DNA from: Chrysomallon squamiferum
Taxonomy: Eukaryota; Mollusca; Gastropoda; Neomphalida; Peltospiridae
Direction: 5' to 3'
Assembly (NCBI GenBank): GCA_012295275.1
Contig: CM022665.1
Coordinates: 27,899,446-27,963,445, forward strand
DNA: 64,000 nucleotides
How positions within the stretch are numbered: the first letter of the stretch is position 1; each line of letters opens with the position of its first letter. The translations under genes were made by a program, and so were the position numbers. A model generated the notes under the pieces. That model made no database searches, had not been told where the DNA came from, and was given only the letters and a program-made list of their open reading frames with translations. Below are positions 9,559 through 19,883 of the stretch, piece by piece.

Positions 9559-11606
9559 TTGTCGTTGTCGTTGTCGTCGTCATCGTCATTTCGAACACAA
9601 AGCTCTGTTTTCAGATGTAAATTTTGGCATTATCCAGAAACATTGCCTGTTGCCAGCGTCATACTCGTGGTATTCAACGAAGGCTGGTCAACACTTCTCC
9701 GCACCATTCACAGCGTCATCAACACATCGCCAAAACATCTGCTTAAAGAAGTCCTCATCATCGACGACGTTAGTGACAAAGGTATGCAACACAGCTGATA
9801 AATAGATGTATGTGTGTAAGAGTATGTATTCATGTGTTTATGTATGAACATAAGCAAATATGTAGTCATAGATTTACGTGTTTAATATGTGGATTGAAGA
9901 ATGTATGCATCTGAATTTGTCTAACTCTTTCCTTTTCTACTTTTTTTTCTTAAAATAATTAGTTTTCAATCATACTTTGTTGTTACGTTGTTATTATAAT
10001 TTATTTTGTAATCGCACAGAACATTTGAAAGCTAAACTGGAAGACTACATCAAACGCTGGAACGGAAAAGTGAAGCTCTACAGAAATGAAAAAAGAAAAG
10101 GTTTGATTCAGTCTCGGACAGCGGGGGCCAGACTAGCCACTGGTGAGGTTGTCGTTTTTCTCGACGCCCACTGTGAATGTGGACCAAACTGGTTACCTCC
10201 ACTACTGACAAGAATTGCATACAACAGGTTTGTAATTGTCTAAATATGGTTAATTTATATGTAAGGTAAGATGGGATAAAATTATGACCACCTTTTTTCG
10301 TTCAAAATCACTTACAGCTTCAAACACAGAAGGAAATAACAAAATGCGGTGAATAATATGTAGTATACGTATTTCTGCTTCAGTATACACAAACAAGATA
10401 TGCATAGTTCTGATATTTTTAAAATGGTAACCGGTTTAAAAATTGTTGTCAGAGGCAAGATTTTTTCCCCGTTGATAGCCAGAATTCCTCATAATTCACT
10501 TGAACAATTTGTGTCACAGTTCTCTGCAACATTCGCACACTACTTTTGCACGATTTTGAATTCTTCCTTGAAGGGAGTTTTGATCCTGGGTGCTTTGCAG
10601 TATTCCTCGTGACATATTCTGAATCTCCACGAAGTCAAAATATGAAGGCAACGCACAGTTTCTTCTTCGATTTCTGTTGGTACCCAAGGGCAACATGAAC
10701 CATGTGCGTCCTTGGTAACCTTCCCCTGGACGTGTGATTGAGAGTGGACCTCAAAGTGTTTAGCAGCATTTATTTCATCAGTTTTGTTTCAAATGCATTA
10801 TTGACCTACAAGATATATCCGGTGGGAATTAGTGTGTTGCAATGTTAACTTTAAACAGCTCAAAATGGACTATGACATTGTCAACACTATTGCTTGATAG
10901 GTGGCCATATGTATCCCATCCCTGACAGCCATCCCAAGTCACGCAGTAAACAAAACATTTTTGTCATGGAAATGTATGCGTTAAGCATCTATAACAGTAT
11001 TTTGGATTTGCTTAAAATAGACTTATTCATTGCAGGATTTATTTTCATTAACTGTTTTAATTTTTGTTGGAGTTATAATTTTAAAACGAACACACTTACT
11101 GGTATCTTATAAACTTATTAATGCATAATTAATTTCACGACTGTTGTAAAAGTTAATCTTCTCGATTCTGTTTCAGTATTCACTGACAATTCTATAACAC
11201 TACATTCTATGTTCAAACGTTTTTAAATTTCAGAACCATTGTTGCTGTTCCAATCATTGATTATATTAACTGGAAAACATTTAGCATCAAAAGTGTGTAC
11301 CGTAGTTACAATAATCGGGGGCTGTTTGAGTGGGGGTTCTTCTACAAAGAGGGTGTGGTGCCTCCGGATGAATTAAGCAGACGAAAATACGACAGTGAAC
11401 CTTACCGGTAAATTCAATATATAAAATATTATCGTGCCAGTTAAACACAAAATGATATTAAAAATAATTGTTAACCGACTGTGTCTTGAATGTATATTTA
11501 TGTGCTTGTGTGTGTGTATGAATGTATGTATGTATGTATGTATGTATATGTGTGTGTATGTGTGTGTGTGTATGTTTGTATGTATGTATGTATATATGTG
11601 TTTATA

Positions 11607-11637
<31 letters not shown>

Positions 11638-11782
11638 ATATGTGTGTATGTGTGTGTATGTGTGTGTATGTGTGTATATGTGTGTGTGTGCATGTGTATA
11701 TACACATACTGTGAACGAAAAGCTTTATCTCTCTCTTACTTCTCTGTCGCTGTATCTCTTGCTGATTTTTTTTCTCTCTTTT

Positions 11783-11847
<65 letters not shown>

Positions 11848-14800
11848 TGTATTATGTTATTAATATTTCAATAGACCGTACCTGTTATTATCTTGTCTAA
11901 TGTGATATGTTTATTATAAGTGAGTATATTTATTGCCATTTCATCCTAGGTCGCCAACTCATGCTGGAGGTCTTCTAGCAATAGATAAAAGATTTTTTTT
12001 CGAACTGGGAGGCTATGATCCTGGCTTATTGATATGGGGAGGAGAAAACTTCGAACTTTCATTCAAAGCAAGTTATTTTACTTTATATACTATAATTATT
12101 TATTATTAATTGCATACATTTCCATTACTTAGATGAACTCTCAGTTTTATTTCAACAGAAAGTGTTTGTGTGTGTGTGTTAATGAGAGCTAAATAAAATG
12201 AATAAATAAATCTAAATAATTTTTATAATTCATTTTATTAGAGCCTCTTGCATTTGGTTCGCCATACTGTTTGACCTATTTGTTCTGATTTATGAACGGC
12301 TGATTTATTCTCTGAATAAAAACTGAAACATTTTTAAATTTTAAGTTTTATCTTGCTGTATATTTCACGACTGTTACCTTTCTTTGTGAAAAAAAAAAAA
12401 AAAAAAAAAAAAACGGTTTAATCTCAACTGGAAGTGCCATGGATAACCGTCATTTCGGTGTTTCGCGAACGTCGTTCATGCACTGCCTCTTACGTTCACT
12501 ACTCTACGAGCTTTCCTTTTATAAACCGCTTCAGACAAACAAAATGCCCATATCTTAGCTTTACTTATTTATCCAGCTTGAAAGTTACTGCCACACCAAA
12601 CTGGTAGAAAACCCTGATGAATAAAGTCCCTTGACTGTTTTCTAGCAACAGACCCCTTTCAAAAATATATCATCGTAAATTAAAATATTTCTTCTGTTGA
12701 AGGACAGGAGAACTGAAGCTTAAAGAAAGTATTCGACCAACCGCCCCACCTGACACAGACGTCACATGATCTTGTTTTCTGTCCAACCAGTCATTACGTT
12801 ATGGCCACTGAAGCCGCGTCACACCCGAGTAGAAAAGCGTCTGATCAAGCCAATTCTCTGCAACCAGAACCTCCTCAGTTCAGTTTGAACGCTATATTTG
12901 TCAGCAAAGTGATCGTTCTCGTCATAATATGTCGATTTAGCGGCATGAAATTACTATTTGAGTGATTATATCGGATCCGGTTACGTATACGTTGTCTGGT
13001 TGTCTGACTGTCCATCCATCTTTGTTAATAAATCATCGAAAGTTATTTATCACTTCTCGGCATAATGCTAGTTACAGACTGGGTGCTGGAGGCCTTTAGC
13101 TCCAGTCTCGCAAGGTTTTGTGCAGTCTGTTAAGCAAAACTCTACGGCCACGTAACTTCAGTTTGTCAACAGTCGTTGTGATCTAAAAACAGCCTTCTTA
13201 TTTGTGATAGTTTATTCAGTAGTATTAGCTTTTTATTTGATTTTTCTCCGGTTGTAGCAATGCCTTGGAAATAGTATTGGAATTGGTGATGTATATAAAT
13301 TGTGTTCACTTGGTCCGAAAAAATAAGTTTGTTATGTTTCAAAGCTTGGTTCAAAACATAACTACATACATAATAAATAATAACATATGTCACTCAGGAC
13401 ATATTTCCTTATTCAGTCTTTTCTTCGTAGGTTTGGCATTTGCTTCATGAAGTCCGCTACCATATTCAAACATGCTCTCAGAAGCATCTTTTCCAAAGTC
13501 TTTTAAAACTTATCCAAATGAAATTCGGCTTCTGCGCCATTTACATTCACATCAACAAACTTGCAACTTTTGTTAGTAATATTATTATACTGTCATTCAT
13601 TATCCATCCAGCTTTTGTCTGAATAAACTCTCACTGTAAATTGCTTTGAGTCCCGACCTCAGGTGGAAAGGGCACTCAACAAGTCATCTTTAGTATTAGA
13701 TAGCCTTTACTAAGATTGTACAGATAAAGAAAGATTGAAGAAAACTGCAACTTTTTAAAAGAAAAAAGATGAATTCCTAAAAGTTAACATTTCAGATTTT
13801 CTAATTTATTGTCTAGAAGTTTTTTCACTCTGATTAATGTGGTATAAAAACTATTTTTGAAGTACAAACAGAAGTTATAAATTTCCAAAGTTATTATTTT
13901 ATTATTTATTTATTTATCTGCTATCTATTCATCTATTTATTCATGAATTTATTTCCTTTTTTTATCTAGTGTCAAATGAATGATTCACCAACTTTGGCCT
14001 CACTTATTAATATAAATGCACTTTGAAGAGATAGGAAAACAATTAGGCTGAATATTTGCAGCAGATAGTATTATACAATATTATAAAATAAGCTTTGTAA
14101 GAGACAATCTCGCTTCAGAACGTTCACTTAAAAATCGAGGTTTCTTCAAAAAGTCAGTTGTGCGCAAACGGCACCAATCATTTTAATATTAACAAATTCA
14201 TAATTCTGAAACTATCTGAAATAAAACTATGAATTTTTGATCACTGAAATCAGGATAAAAAGATCTGCAATTATCGTCAACATTGTATTTTCTTAAATGA
14301 AAATCACTTTTGACTACCTACTTATATTTTTATTTATTTAACTTATTGTTAGGTATTTTTTTGTTGTTGTTTTTTCTTTGTTTGTATATAAAAATATATC
14401 TTGCAGGTGTGGATGTGCGGAGGAAGTATAGAATGGGTTCCCTGCTCTCATGTAGGTCACGTGTACAAACACAGAGTACCCTCGAGAAAAGTGTCAGTAC
14501 ATACAAAAATTCCTTATACCAGACAGGTAGGCTAACAAGAACAACAACGATAATAATATTAGTAACATCAGTAGCAGCAGTAATAGTCGTAGTAGCAGAA
14601 GTAGTAGAGTAGTAGTAGTAGCATAAATATAATAATAATAATGATGATGATGATGAAGATGATGTTGTTAACTATAATAATAATAAAAACAATAATAATA
14701 ATAATAATAATAAAAATAATAATACTGTAATATGATAATAATAATAATAACAGTAGTAGCAATTTTTATAACAAAAAATTGCAATAATAATAATAACAAC

Positions 14801-14983
14801 AACAACAATAATAATAATAATAATAAACAATTACAACAATAATAATATGCTTAGGGCTCACATGCGATAGTTTGCAAGCTCTATCGACTTTAGTACAAGT
14901 GAAAGTTTGCTGTAACTGGGAAGGTAACTGGTCGGTAAAACTAGCTCAGTGAATGGGGACTGCATTTTTTGGGGGGGTTATTA

Positions 14984-15062
<79 letters not shown>

Positions 15063-15185
15063 CACATTATCATACAGCTCTTAATAACCGGCAACACTAA
15101 AATATTCTTCTTTTTCTTCGATTTCTTCTGATTATTATTATTATTATTTTTATCATCATCATCATAATCATAATATTATTACTAC

Positions 15186-15237
<52 letters not shown>

Positions 15238-16499
15238 GTTATTGTTATTGTTATATTTCAGAATTATTTGCGTATTGTTGAGGTTTGGCTGGATGACGTA
15301 TTTAAGGAGTACTTCTACACGAGAATGCCCTGGCTACGTGGTTACCCTCTCGGCGATCTCAGCAAACAGCTGCAGATAAAGAAAGACAGAAAATGTAAAT
15401 CATTCAAGTGGTACATGGACAACATCGCGTATGACGTCTACTACAAGTTTCCACCACCACCCAGAAACCGAGCTTGGGGACAGGTGAACAGCTAGATAGT
15501 CAGAAAAACAGACTTATATCTTCATAGATAATTATTTACATGACTTATATAGGTACACAAATGCACAGTCAGTCAGTCAGTTATAAGAGGAACGAAGAGT
15601 TATCTTTATATTTTAATAAACATTGGTCCACAAGATAAATAAAACAACAACATGAAAGTTTATAAAGTATGAAGGAGACTCGTTTTATCTGCAGATGTAT
15701 ATGCGTGCTCTGCATATTTTAGGATTGACCCTTCTGTATTTGTTGTTTTTTGTGTTCTCTGTCAAAGTTTAAATTATTCGCCCTTCTTTTTCGCTGGAAG
15801 AAAAATGCCCAGTACAAATAAATGAAGAGTTGCTTCCCTTACTCCAATGATTCTGCCATGTTTACTGTTGAATCTTTCGACGCCGTTCACCTTGACCGTT
15901 TAACTACGAGAACAATTACTGCACACACACACCAGCGCAGACTGAATTCAGTTTCCGTGATTAGTTTTCTCCGCTGATTGTATGATTATTCTGTAAACTG
16001 CTTCTCACGGAAGCCATCTTCTTATTCCCTGCCGAATAAGATGTATCACCATCGTGCATTTCAAGGTCAAAATTAGAACCGTACGTGAACAGGTCTATAA
16101 TGATAACAAATGCTTCCTTCAGTAAAATAAATTGAAAACAAAGCATTTGTTCTAAGAAGACATATATATCTGTCAACATTTTAAAAATAATATCGATGTA
16201 TTAGCGTGTTAAATGAGATTATTATTCGGTAGAGGACGAAAGAAGAATCAGGAAACACTTTTATGCAACCCTTATAATCTTCTGCATAGTAAAACGTACA
16301 CTAATGATGAGTAATGAGAAATCTGTAATGAGTTTAGAAAGAAAGTGATTTATTCAAATATTTTTTTATTTTATTTTAAAGATCAAGTTGAAGCATGAAC
16401 TAATTTGCTGGAGTAGTGCACGTATTCATCATGGGATGATAAAATACAAAACATGTCGAAGTGATCCACTCGAAGAAGAGGTGGGTGTACTCTGTGCGT

Positions 16500-16580
<81 letters not shown>

Positions 16581-17290
16581 CTGTGTGTATAGAAAGATAG
16601 ATAGATAGACAGACAGACAGACAGTCAGACAGATTCCAAGATGGATGAAGGAATAGATAACTGTACGGACGGATGGATGGTTTGATGTATTGGTGGTTGG
16701 TGGGCTTATGGATATGAGATCAGTACGGAGCAGGATGTGTTTTATAATTGAAAGGTTTACCAATTATTTCTGGAATAACTAAGAAGCTGGCTTAATGAAA
16801 GCGTTGTTTGATTGGTTATTGGCATCACCGGACTTACGTTTCCCTTCGTTCACGTTTTCATTCATTCGTCAAACAGTGCTCGGGCTGGCAAAGCTAATTC
16901 TTTCAAAACAGATAAACTGAAATTACTCGTCAGTAATTCTCTAATTTTATCAAATTAATAAACTCATTCTTCTTCGTCACTTTCAGCTATTCCGACTCAA
17001 TGTTGCTGGAGAAATCGGCAGTGGAGAACTGTGCATAAACGTCAACGATAATAAAGTAATAATTAAAAAATGCGATTTGCCCCCGTCCGGTCCATGGGAG
17101 TGGCACGAGGTAGGTAACAGATACGAAACACGTAACAGTTTACTAAACATTTCATTATAAAGGTTAACAAAATAGTTATACATCTAATCATCAAAGACTA
17201 ATAATGAAGTCAAAATTTAAATTTACAGCAGAACATATATCTAATAGAACATTTGATGTTTCTTTTTCTTGTTTTCGTTTTCTTCTTCTT

Positions 17291-17361
<71 letters not shown>

Positions 17362-17518
17362 TATTATTATTTAGAAAACTGGAGCTATATTTCACAAGGA
17401 AGAGAAAAAGTGCGTAGAACTAGGACCACCATTTTTCCTGGAAATGAAACCATGCAATCCAACCGAACAGAAACAAAACTGGACTTTCGTGGAGATTTAT
17501 CCGTGGAAGATGAAATGA
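7430..17518 (+). CDS. GALNT7-like: Polypeptide N-acetylgalactosaminyltransferase (12 exons, 601 aa)
   Basis: Golgi type II enzyme of the GT27 family. It transfers GalNAc from UDP-GalNAc to Ser/Thr in mucin-type O-glycosylation. Twelve exons join in frame (147, 145, 139, 167, 208, 174, 118, 120, 222, 99, 123 and 144 nt). Residues 1-8 are cytosolic, about 9-30 the membrane anchor, about 31-95 the stem, about 98-480 the catalytic domain, and 481-601 the ricin-type lectin domain. Key motifs: [16 protein letters not shown]248-A-H250 (the DxH metal site), WGGENFE at 356-362, and VWMCGG followed by CSHVGH with metal-ligand-type H384. The linker [14 protein letters not shown] resembles GALNT7 and GALNT10. 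If it belongs with GALNT7, it would be a follow-up enzyme preferring glycopeptides. The lectin CLD motifs are all degenerate. ATG 7430 is the first start in this frame; an in-frame TGA lies at 7406-7408. AATAAA at 17724-17729 may end the transcript. Family assignment is firm; the subfamily is less certain. Confidence 0.92.
7577..8268. other. GALNT intron 1
   Basis: Holds ATGT and TG microsatellites (7767-7790, 7950-8090). A GC-richer patch at 7836-7918 contains, on the minus strand, GTTCGACTC, a B-box-like motif. That patch may be a SINE fragment, but no A box was found. Confidence 0.4.
8269..8413 (+). CDS. GALNT7-like: GALNT exon 2: stem region
   Basis: Low-complexity polar stem ending RRTGPG. 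The donor CCAG|GTTCGT is in phase 1. The start is chosen because AACAAG|ACACAA is the acceptor compatible with the phase 0 end of exon 1; its pyrimidine tract is weak. Acceptors at 8290 and 8293 would break the frame. The start is therefore less certain than the end. Confidence 0.6.
8985..9123 (+). CDS. GALNT7-like: GALNT exon 3: start of catalytic region
   Basis: After ACTACAG the exon encodes GEYGKAV ... [20 protein letters not shown], the conserved lead-in of GALNTs. Donor GATGA|GTGAGT, phase 2. Confidence 0.88.
9124..9614. repeat. ATT/GTT/GTA trinucleotide array in GALNT intron 3
   Basis: Imperfect trinucleotide repeats occupy about 9348-9562, directly before the exon 4 acceptor. Open frames through it are Ile/Val/Ser homopolymers and not coding. 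Confidence 0.85.
9615..9781 (+). CDS. GALNT7-like: GALNT exon 4: nucleotide-binding strand
   Basis: After TTTTCAG it encodes [26 protein letters not shown] and IIDDVSDK, the N-terminal GT-A motifs. Donor AAAG|GTATGC, phase 1. Confidence 0.92.
10020..10227 (+). CDS. GALNT7-like: GALNT exon 5: DxH motif
   Basis: After CGCACAG it encodes [18 protein letters not shown] and [12 protein letters not shown], containing the DxH that coordinates Mn and UDP. Donor AACAG|GTTTGT, phase 2. Confidence 0.93.
10265..10930 (-). mobile_element. Relic DNA transposon in GALNT intron 5, pogo/psq-like
   Basis: The left end GATGGGATAAAATTATGACCACC (10270 onward) matches, in inverted orientation, the right end GGTGGCCATATGTATCCCATC near 10900-10920 (about 18 of 25 positions), giving terminal inverted repeats about 650 bp apart. 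Between them the minus strand reads (about 10620-10780) [17 protein letters not shown], then [20 protein letters not shown]. This pattern recalls the psq-type DNA-binding domain of pogo/Tigger transposases. Stops and frame loss show it is dead. Confidence 0.4.
11234..11407 (+). CDS. GALNT7-like: GALNT exon 6: catalytic domain
   Basis: After AATTTCAG it encodes [16 protein letters not shown], then [17 protein letters not shown] and SEPY. The donor is CCG|GTAAAT, phase 2. The PIIDYIN and FEWGFFYK blocks align with the family's PIID and F-x-W segments. Confidence 0.92.
11504..11850. repeat. TATG/TG and TA/ATGT microsatellites in GALNT intron 6
   Basis: Compound TATG/TG array at 11504-11716, then TA and ATGT runs at 11782-11850. 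Translated open frames on both strands are repeat artefacts. Confidence 0.9.
11950..12067 (+). CDS. GALNT7-like: GALNT exon 7: WGGENFE motif, GC donor
   Basis: After TCATCCTAG it encodes [20 protein letters not shown] and [12 protein letters not shown]. The only donor preserving the conserved FELSFK-VWMCGG junction is AAA|GCAAGT, a GC-AG intron. Phase 0. Confidence 0.9.
12068..14406. other. GALNT intron 7 (2.3 kb)
   Basis: The longest intron of the gene. It holds poly-A at 12389-12413 and otherwise unrecognised, moderately complex sequence. A small hairpin, CTGGAG/CTCCAG with an 8-nt loop, lies near 13087-13106. No exon or open transposase is identified. Confidence 0.45.
14407..14526 (+). 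CDS. GALNT7-like: GALNT exon 8: VWMCGG and metal His
   Basis: After TTGCAG it encodes [21 protein letters not shown], including metal-ligand-type H384, then [18 protein letters not shown]. Donor CAG|GTAGGC, phase 0. Confidence 0.93.
14527..15261. repeat. Trinucleotide and TA/CA repeats filling GALNT intron 8
   Basis: AAT/GTA/GAT imperfect repeats at about 14540-14850, TA then CA then TA at 14990-15062, and (TTA)n at about 15128-15255 right up to the exon 9 acceptor. Confidence 0.88.
15262..15483 (+). CDS. GALNT7-like: GALNT exon 9: end of catalytic domain
   Basis: After TATTTCAG it encodes [25 protein letters not shown] and [15 protein letters not shown], ending WGQ before a GTGAAC donor. 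The CKSFKW block is the main hint for the GALNT7/10 branch. Confidence 0.93.
16382..16480 (+). CDS. GALNT7-like: GALNT exon 10: lectin repeat alpha
   Basis: A 99-nt phase 0-0 exon between TTTTAAAG and GAAGAG|GTGGGT. It bridges the WGQ end of exon 9 and LFRLN of exon 11, where a lectin alpha repeat is expected. Two Cys are present (residues 489 and 505), but CLD reads CWS. Confidence 0.8.
16494..16625. repeat. (TG)n with GATA/GACA tail in GALNT intron 10
   Basis: Roughly 80 bp of nearly pure TG followed by GATA/GACA tetranucleotides, starting a few bases after the exon 10 donor. TG tracts beside a donor can affect splice choice; here this is only a positional observation. Confidence 0.9.
16987..17109 (+). 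CDS. GALNT7-like: GALNT exon 11: lectin repeat beta
   Basis: After CACTTTCAG it encodes [23 protein letters not shown] and WEWHE, with donor GAG|GTAGGT in phase 0. CLD is replaced by CIN. Confidence 0.9.
17375..17518 (+). CDS. GALNT7-like: GALNT exon 12: lectin repeat gamma and stop
   Basis: After TTATTTAG it encodes [17 protein letters not shown] and [14 protein letters not shown], ending KMK and TGA. A QxW motif (QNW, 588-590) is retained; CLD reads CVE. Confidence 0.9.
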   Translation, partial: KTGAIFHKEEKKCVELGPPFFLEMKPCNPTEQKQNWTFVEIYPWKMK

Positions 17519-17637
17519 ATATCATTCAAAAAACTGTGTGTGTGTGTGTGTGATATATATATATATATATATATGTATGTTTGTATGTATGTTTGTATGT
17601 ATGTTTGTATGTATGTATGTATGTATGTAATTACGTA

Positions 17638-17679
<42 letters not shown>

Positions 17680-18585
17680 TGTAAGTGAGTGCAGAAATAT
17701 ATGTCAAAAACCATTTGTTCTTGAATAAATATTCATCTGAAATAGGAATTAAATCTAGCGTATGATGTTTAGAAAACTATAACTGTGACCCATCTGAAAT
17801 AAAATAAACACCACATCCTTTTTATTCTTCCAGCTTTGTAGTTCTTCGAATTCAAACGGACGCAATGCACTTCATCCTGTAGTCCTAGTTTTAGCTAAAG
17901 ATCATTTTCTTTACATTTAAAATTTATTTCAGATTTCAAATTACTCACCAACAAAATAATGGCGCTTCCTCATTTTCCTAAAACTTGCTTCCGCCTTGTA
18001 TCAGGCATTTAGTGTTTTAATAATGGAACAAAAATAGCATTTTTCAATATAATCTATAGCGTAAAACTGATTAGTTTAAACTCGGCAGTCTAAAGTATGT
18101 GAAACTTTAAATAACTGGAGATTTACTAAGGCGCAGACGTAATATTGTTCTGTATAATCAAAGGGTTAATAAAAAAAATCATTTTAAAGGAGAATAGTTT
18201 ACGCTTTATCTCCGTGCATTGAACTCTGCGTCTCCATTTTGGTTTCCACCAGTCTTCATTGTCCTAGACTGAAAATTTCAACATTAAATTTATTATTTTG
18301 AATATTATAACTGAAGATGTGACGCTCACGCACAACACAATTAATCGTTTTGACTGTAATAAAAATGTAATAAAAAAAAACAATTGAAAAAACAAATCTT
18401 ACCTGAAACTTTTAACGGTGTCTCGAATAAATATCTAGACATTTATTATATTTTTGTTATTACTTTGGATCATATACGCAAACAAGTGAGACCATCGGAT
18501 CGATAATGTAGTTTTTACTAATTACAAACACAGATACAAAGAGATGAATTACTATATTTGCTAATACTAGTTTTAATTAACACAC
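17519..18585. other. GALNT 3' flank
   Basis: Microsatellites at 17535-17675 belong to the likely GALNT 3' UTR. After 17730 the sequence is AT-rich with no recognisable exon, RNA gene or repeat family. Confidence 0.4.
17724..17729 (+). terminator. GALNT7-like: Possible GALNT polyadenylation signal
   Basis: AATAAA about 206 bp after the GALNT stop. The putative 3' UTR between them contains (TG)n, (TA)n and (GTAT)n tracts. Confidence 0.4.
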
Positions 18586-18613
18586 ACAACACACGCATAA
18601 CCCATACACTCGC

Positions 18614-18757
18614 ACATACACACACCCAACACAAACACGCGCGCGCGCACACACACACACACAGACATACACACACCCAACACAAACGCGCGCGCGCACA
18701 CACACACACACAGACATACACACACCCAACACATACACATGCGCGCGCACACATACC
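18614..18757. repeat. About 50-bp minisatellite with CG/CA alternating cores
   Basis: Three tandem units sharing ACATACACACACCCAACACA followed by a (CG)n then (CA)n core. Units start near 18614, 18665 and 18714. The alternating purine-pyrimidine cores are Z-DNA-prone. Confidence 0.8.
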
Positions 18758-18760
18758 AAT

Positions 18761-19007
18761 CTTAATTACATTTTATTATAAATATAAGCAAAAAAAATCG
18801 ACTAGAATTTTATTTAATACCTATCTTCGTTATCTGGTAGTATCGTTATTAGTAATTCAATACGAGGTTTGTTAATACATAATTATATGCAACAGAAACT
18901 GCTGACAGTGGTTGTTATCCGGTATTAGTAATACAATCAACAGAACTTACTAGAACTATTAATATCACTCTTCATTATAAATATAAGTAGTTGAACCTTC
19001 TGAATTT
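18761..19007. repeat. Degenerate repeats sharing TTATC-GGTATTAGTA and CAACAGAACT
   Basis: Blocks such as TTATCCGGTATTAGTAATAC with CAACAGAACTT (about 18916-18954) and TTATCTGATATTACTATTGC with CAACAGAACTG (about 19125-19160) recur on both sides of the 19008 module. They look like decayed tandem units. Confidence 0.4.
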
Positions 19008-19112
19008 TTTAATACTATTTTTGTTATTATAAAATAGAAAACTTGAAAGGGTAATATAAAAAAAAAAAAAAAAAAAACCCATCTAAAGGTGAGTATAAAT
19101 TTTATTTATATA
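19008..19112 (+). promoter_or_regulatory. Orphan copy of the Kunitz 4 promoter / 5' exon module
   Basis: Nearly identical to 5528-5632: TTGTTATTATAAAA, GAAAACTTGAAAGGGTAATA, an A run and CATCTAAAG|GTGAGTATAAAT. It differs mainly in the A tract. No Kunitz signal-peptide exon or domain was found downstream. It is either a stray duplicated promoter, a remnant of a lost Kunitz gene, or a small dispersed repeat co-opted upstream of gene 4. Confidence 0.55.
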
Positions 19113-19848
19113 TACCATTGTTCATTATCTGATATTACTATTGCAAGCAACAGAACTGCTAATACCTGTGCTGCTTATTTGGTTTTACAGCAGCAATCCA
19201 ATAAGAGCCTAGCAGATTTGCTAAGACCGGTTTTAATTATCCTGTATTACAAATGCAAAGAAATAAATCTATTACACTTTCTCAATGTGACAATACCCGT
19301 TTGCTCATCACTATAAAAAAAAACAATCTATGGATTACGCATTCTGTGGAGTTTCGACTTCCAGAACACTTGTCCCAGCTGTCTTCAGTATATTGTGTGT
19401 TTGATAATCGGCAGTTGACTCGCTTCTAGACCGCTCTCGAGTATCGATCAAACAAATCATTCTGACATTTCTATTTGCACGGACGACAAGAAAAAAATGT
19501 ATATATATTTGAATTAAACTTGTTCGATAAAACAACGTTTAAAAATCGTTTGAGTATTTTTGTCACGAATCCTAAGTCGAATATGTGAAATTCTGAAATC
19601 TGCAAAAGAATTTTTTACTTCTCTGGAGCAGATATTTGTTTAGCTTTATAAATCTGTATTTCATGTCGTTGTTGTTGCTGTTGCTGATGTTGTTAACATT
19701 AGTTGTAGTAGTAGTAGAAGGAAGAAGGAGATGAGAAGTATTGTAGTGGTTGCAGTTGATGTTGTTGTTTCAGTTCTATAGCAGTTGTAGTAAGAAGAGT
19801 AGTAATGATAGTTGTTGCTGCTCTTGTAAATTCAAATAGTTTAAACAT

Positions 19849-19883
<35 letters not shown>

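Noticed and set aside
9309-9620. Ile/Val/Ser-rich open frames before GALNT exon 4
   Set aside because: Intronic trinucleotide repeats; only the part from 9615 is exon.
11373-11874. Tyr/Cys/Val- and His/Thr-rich open frames on both strands
   Set aside because: Translation of TATG/TG microsatellite in GALNT intron 6.
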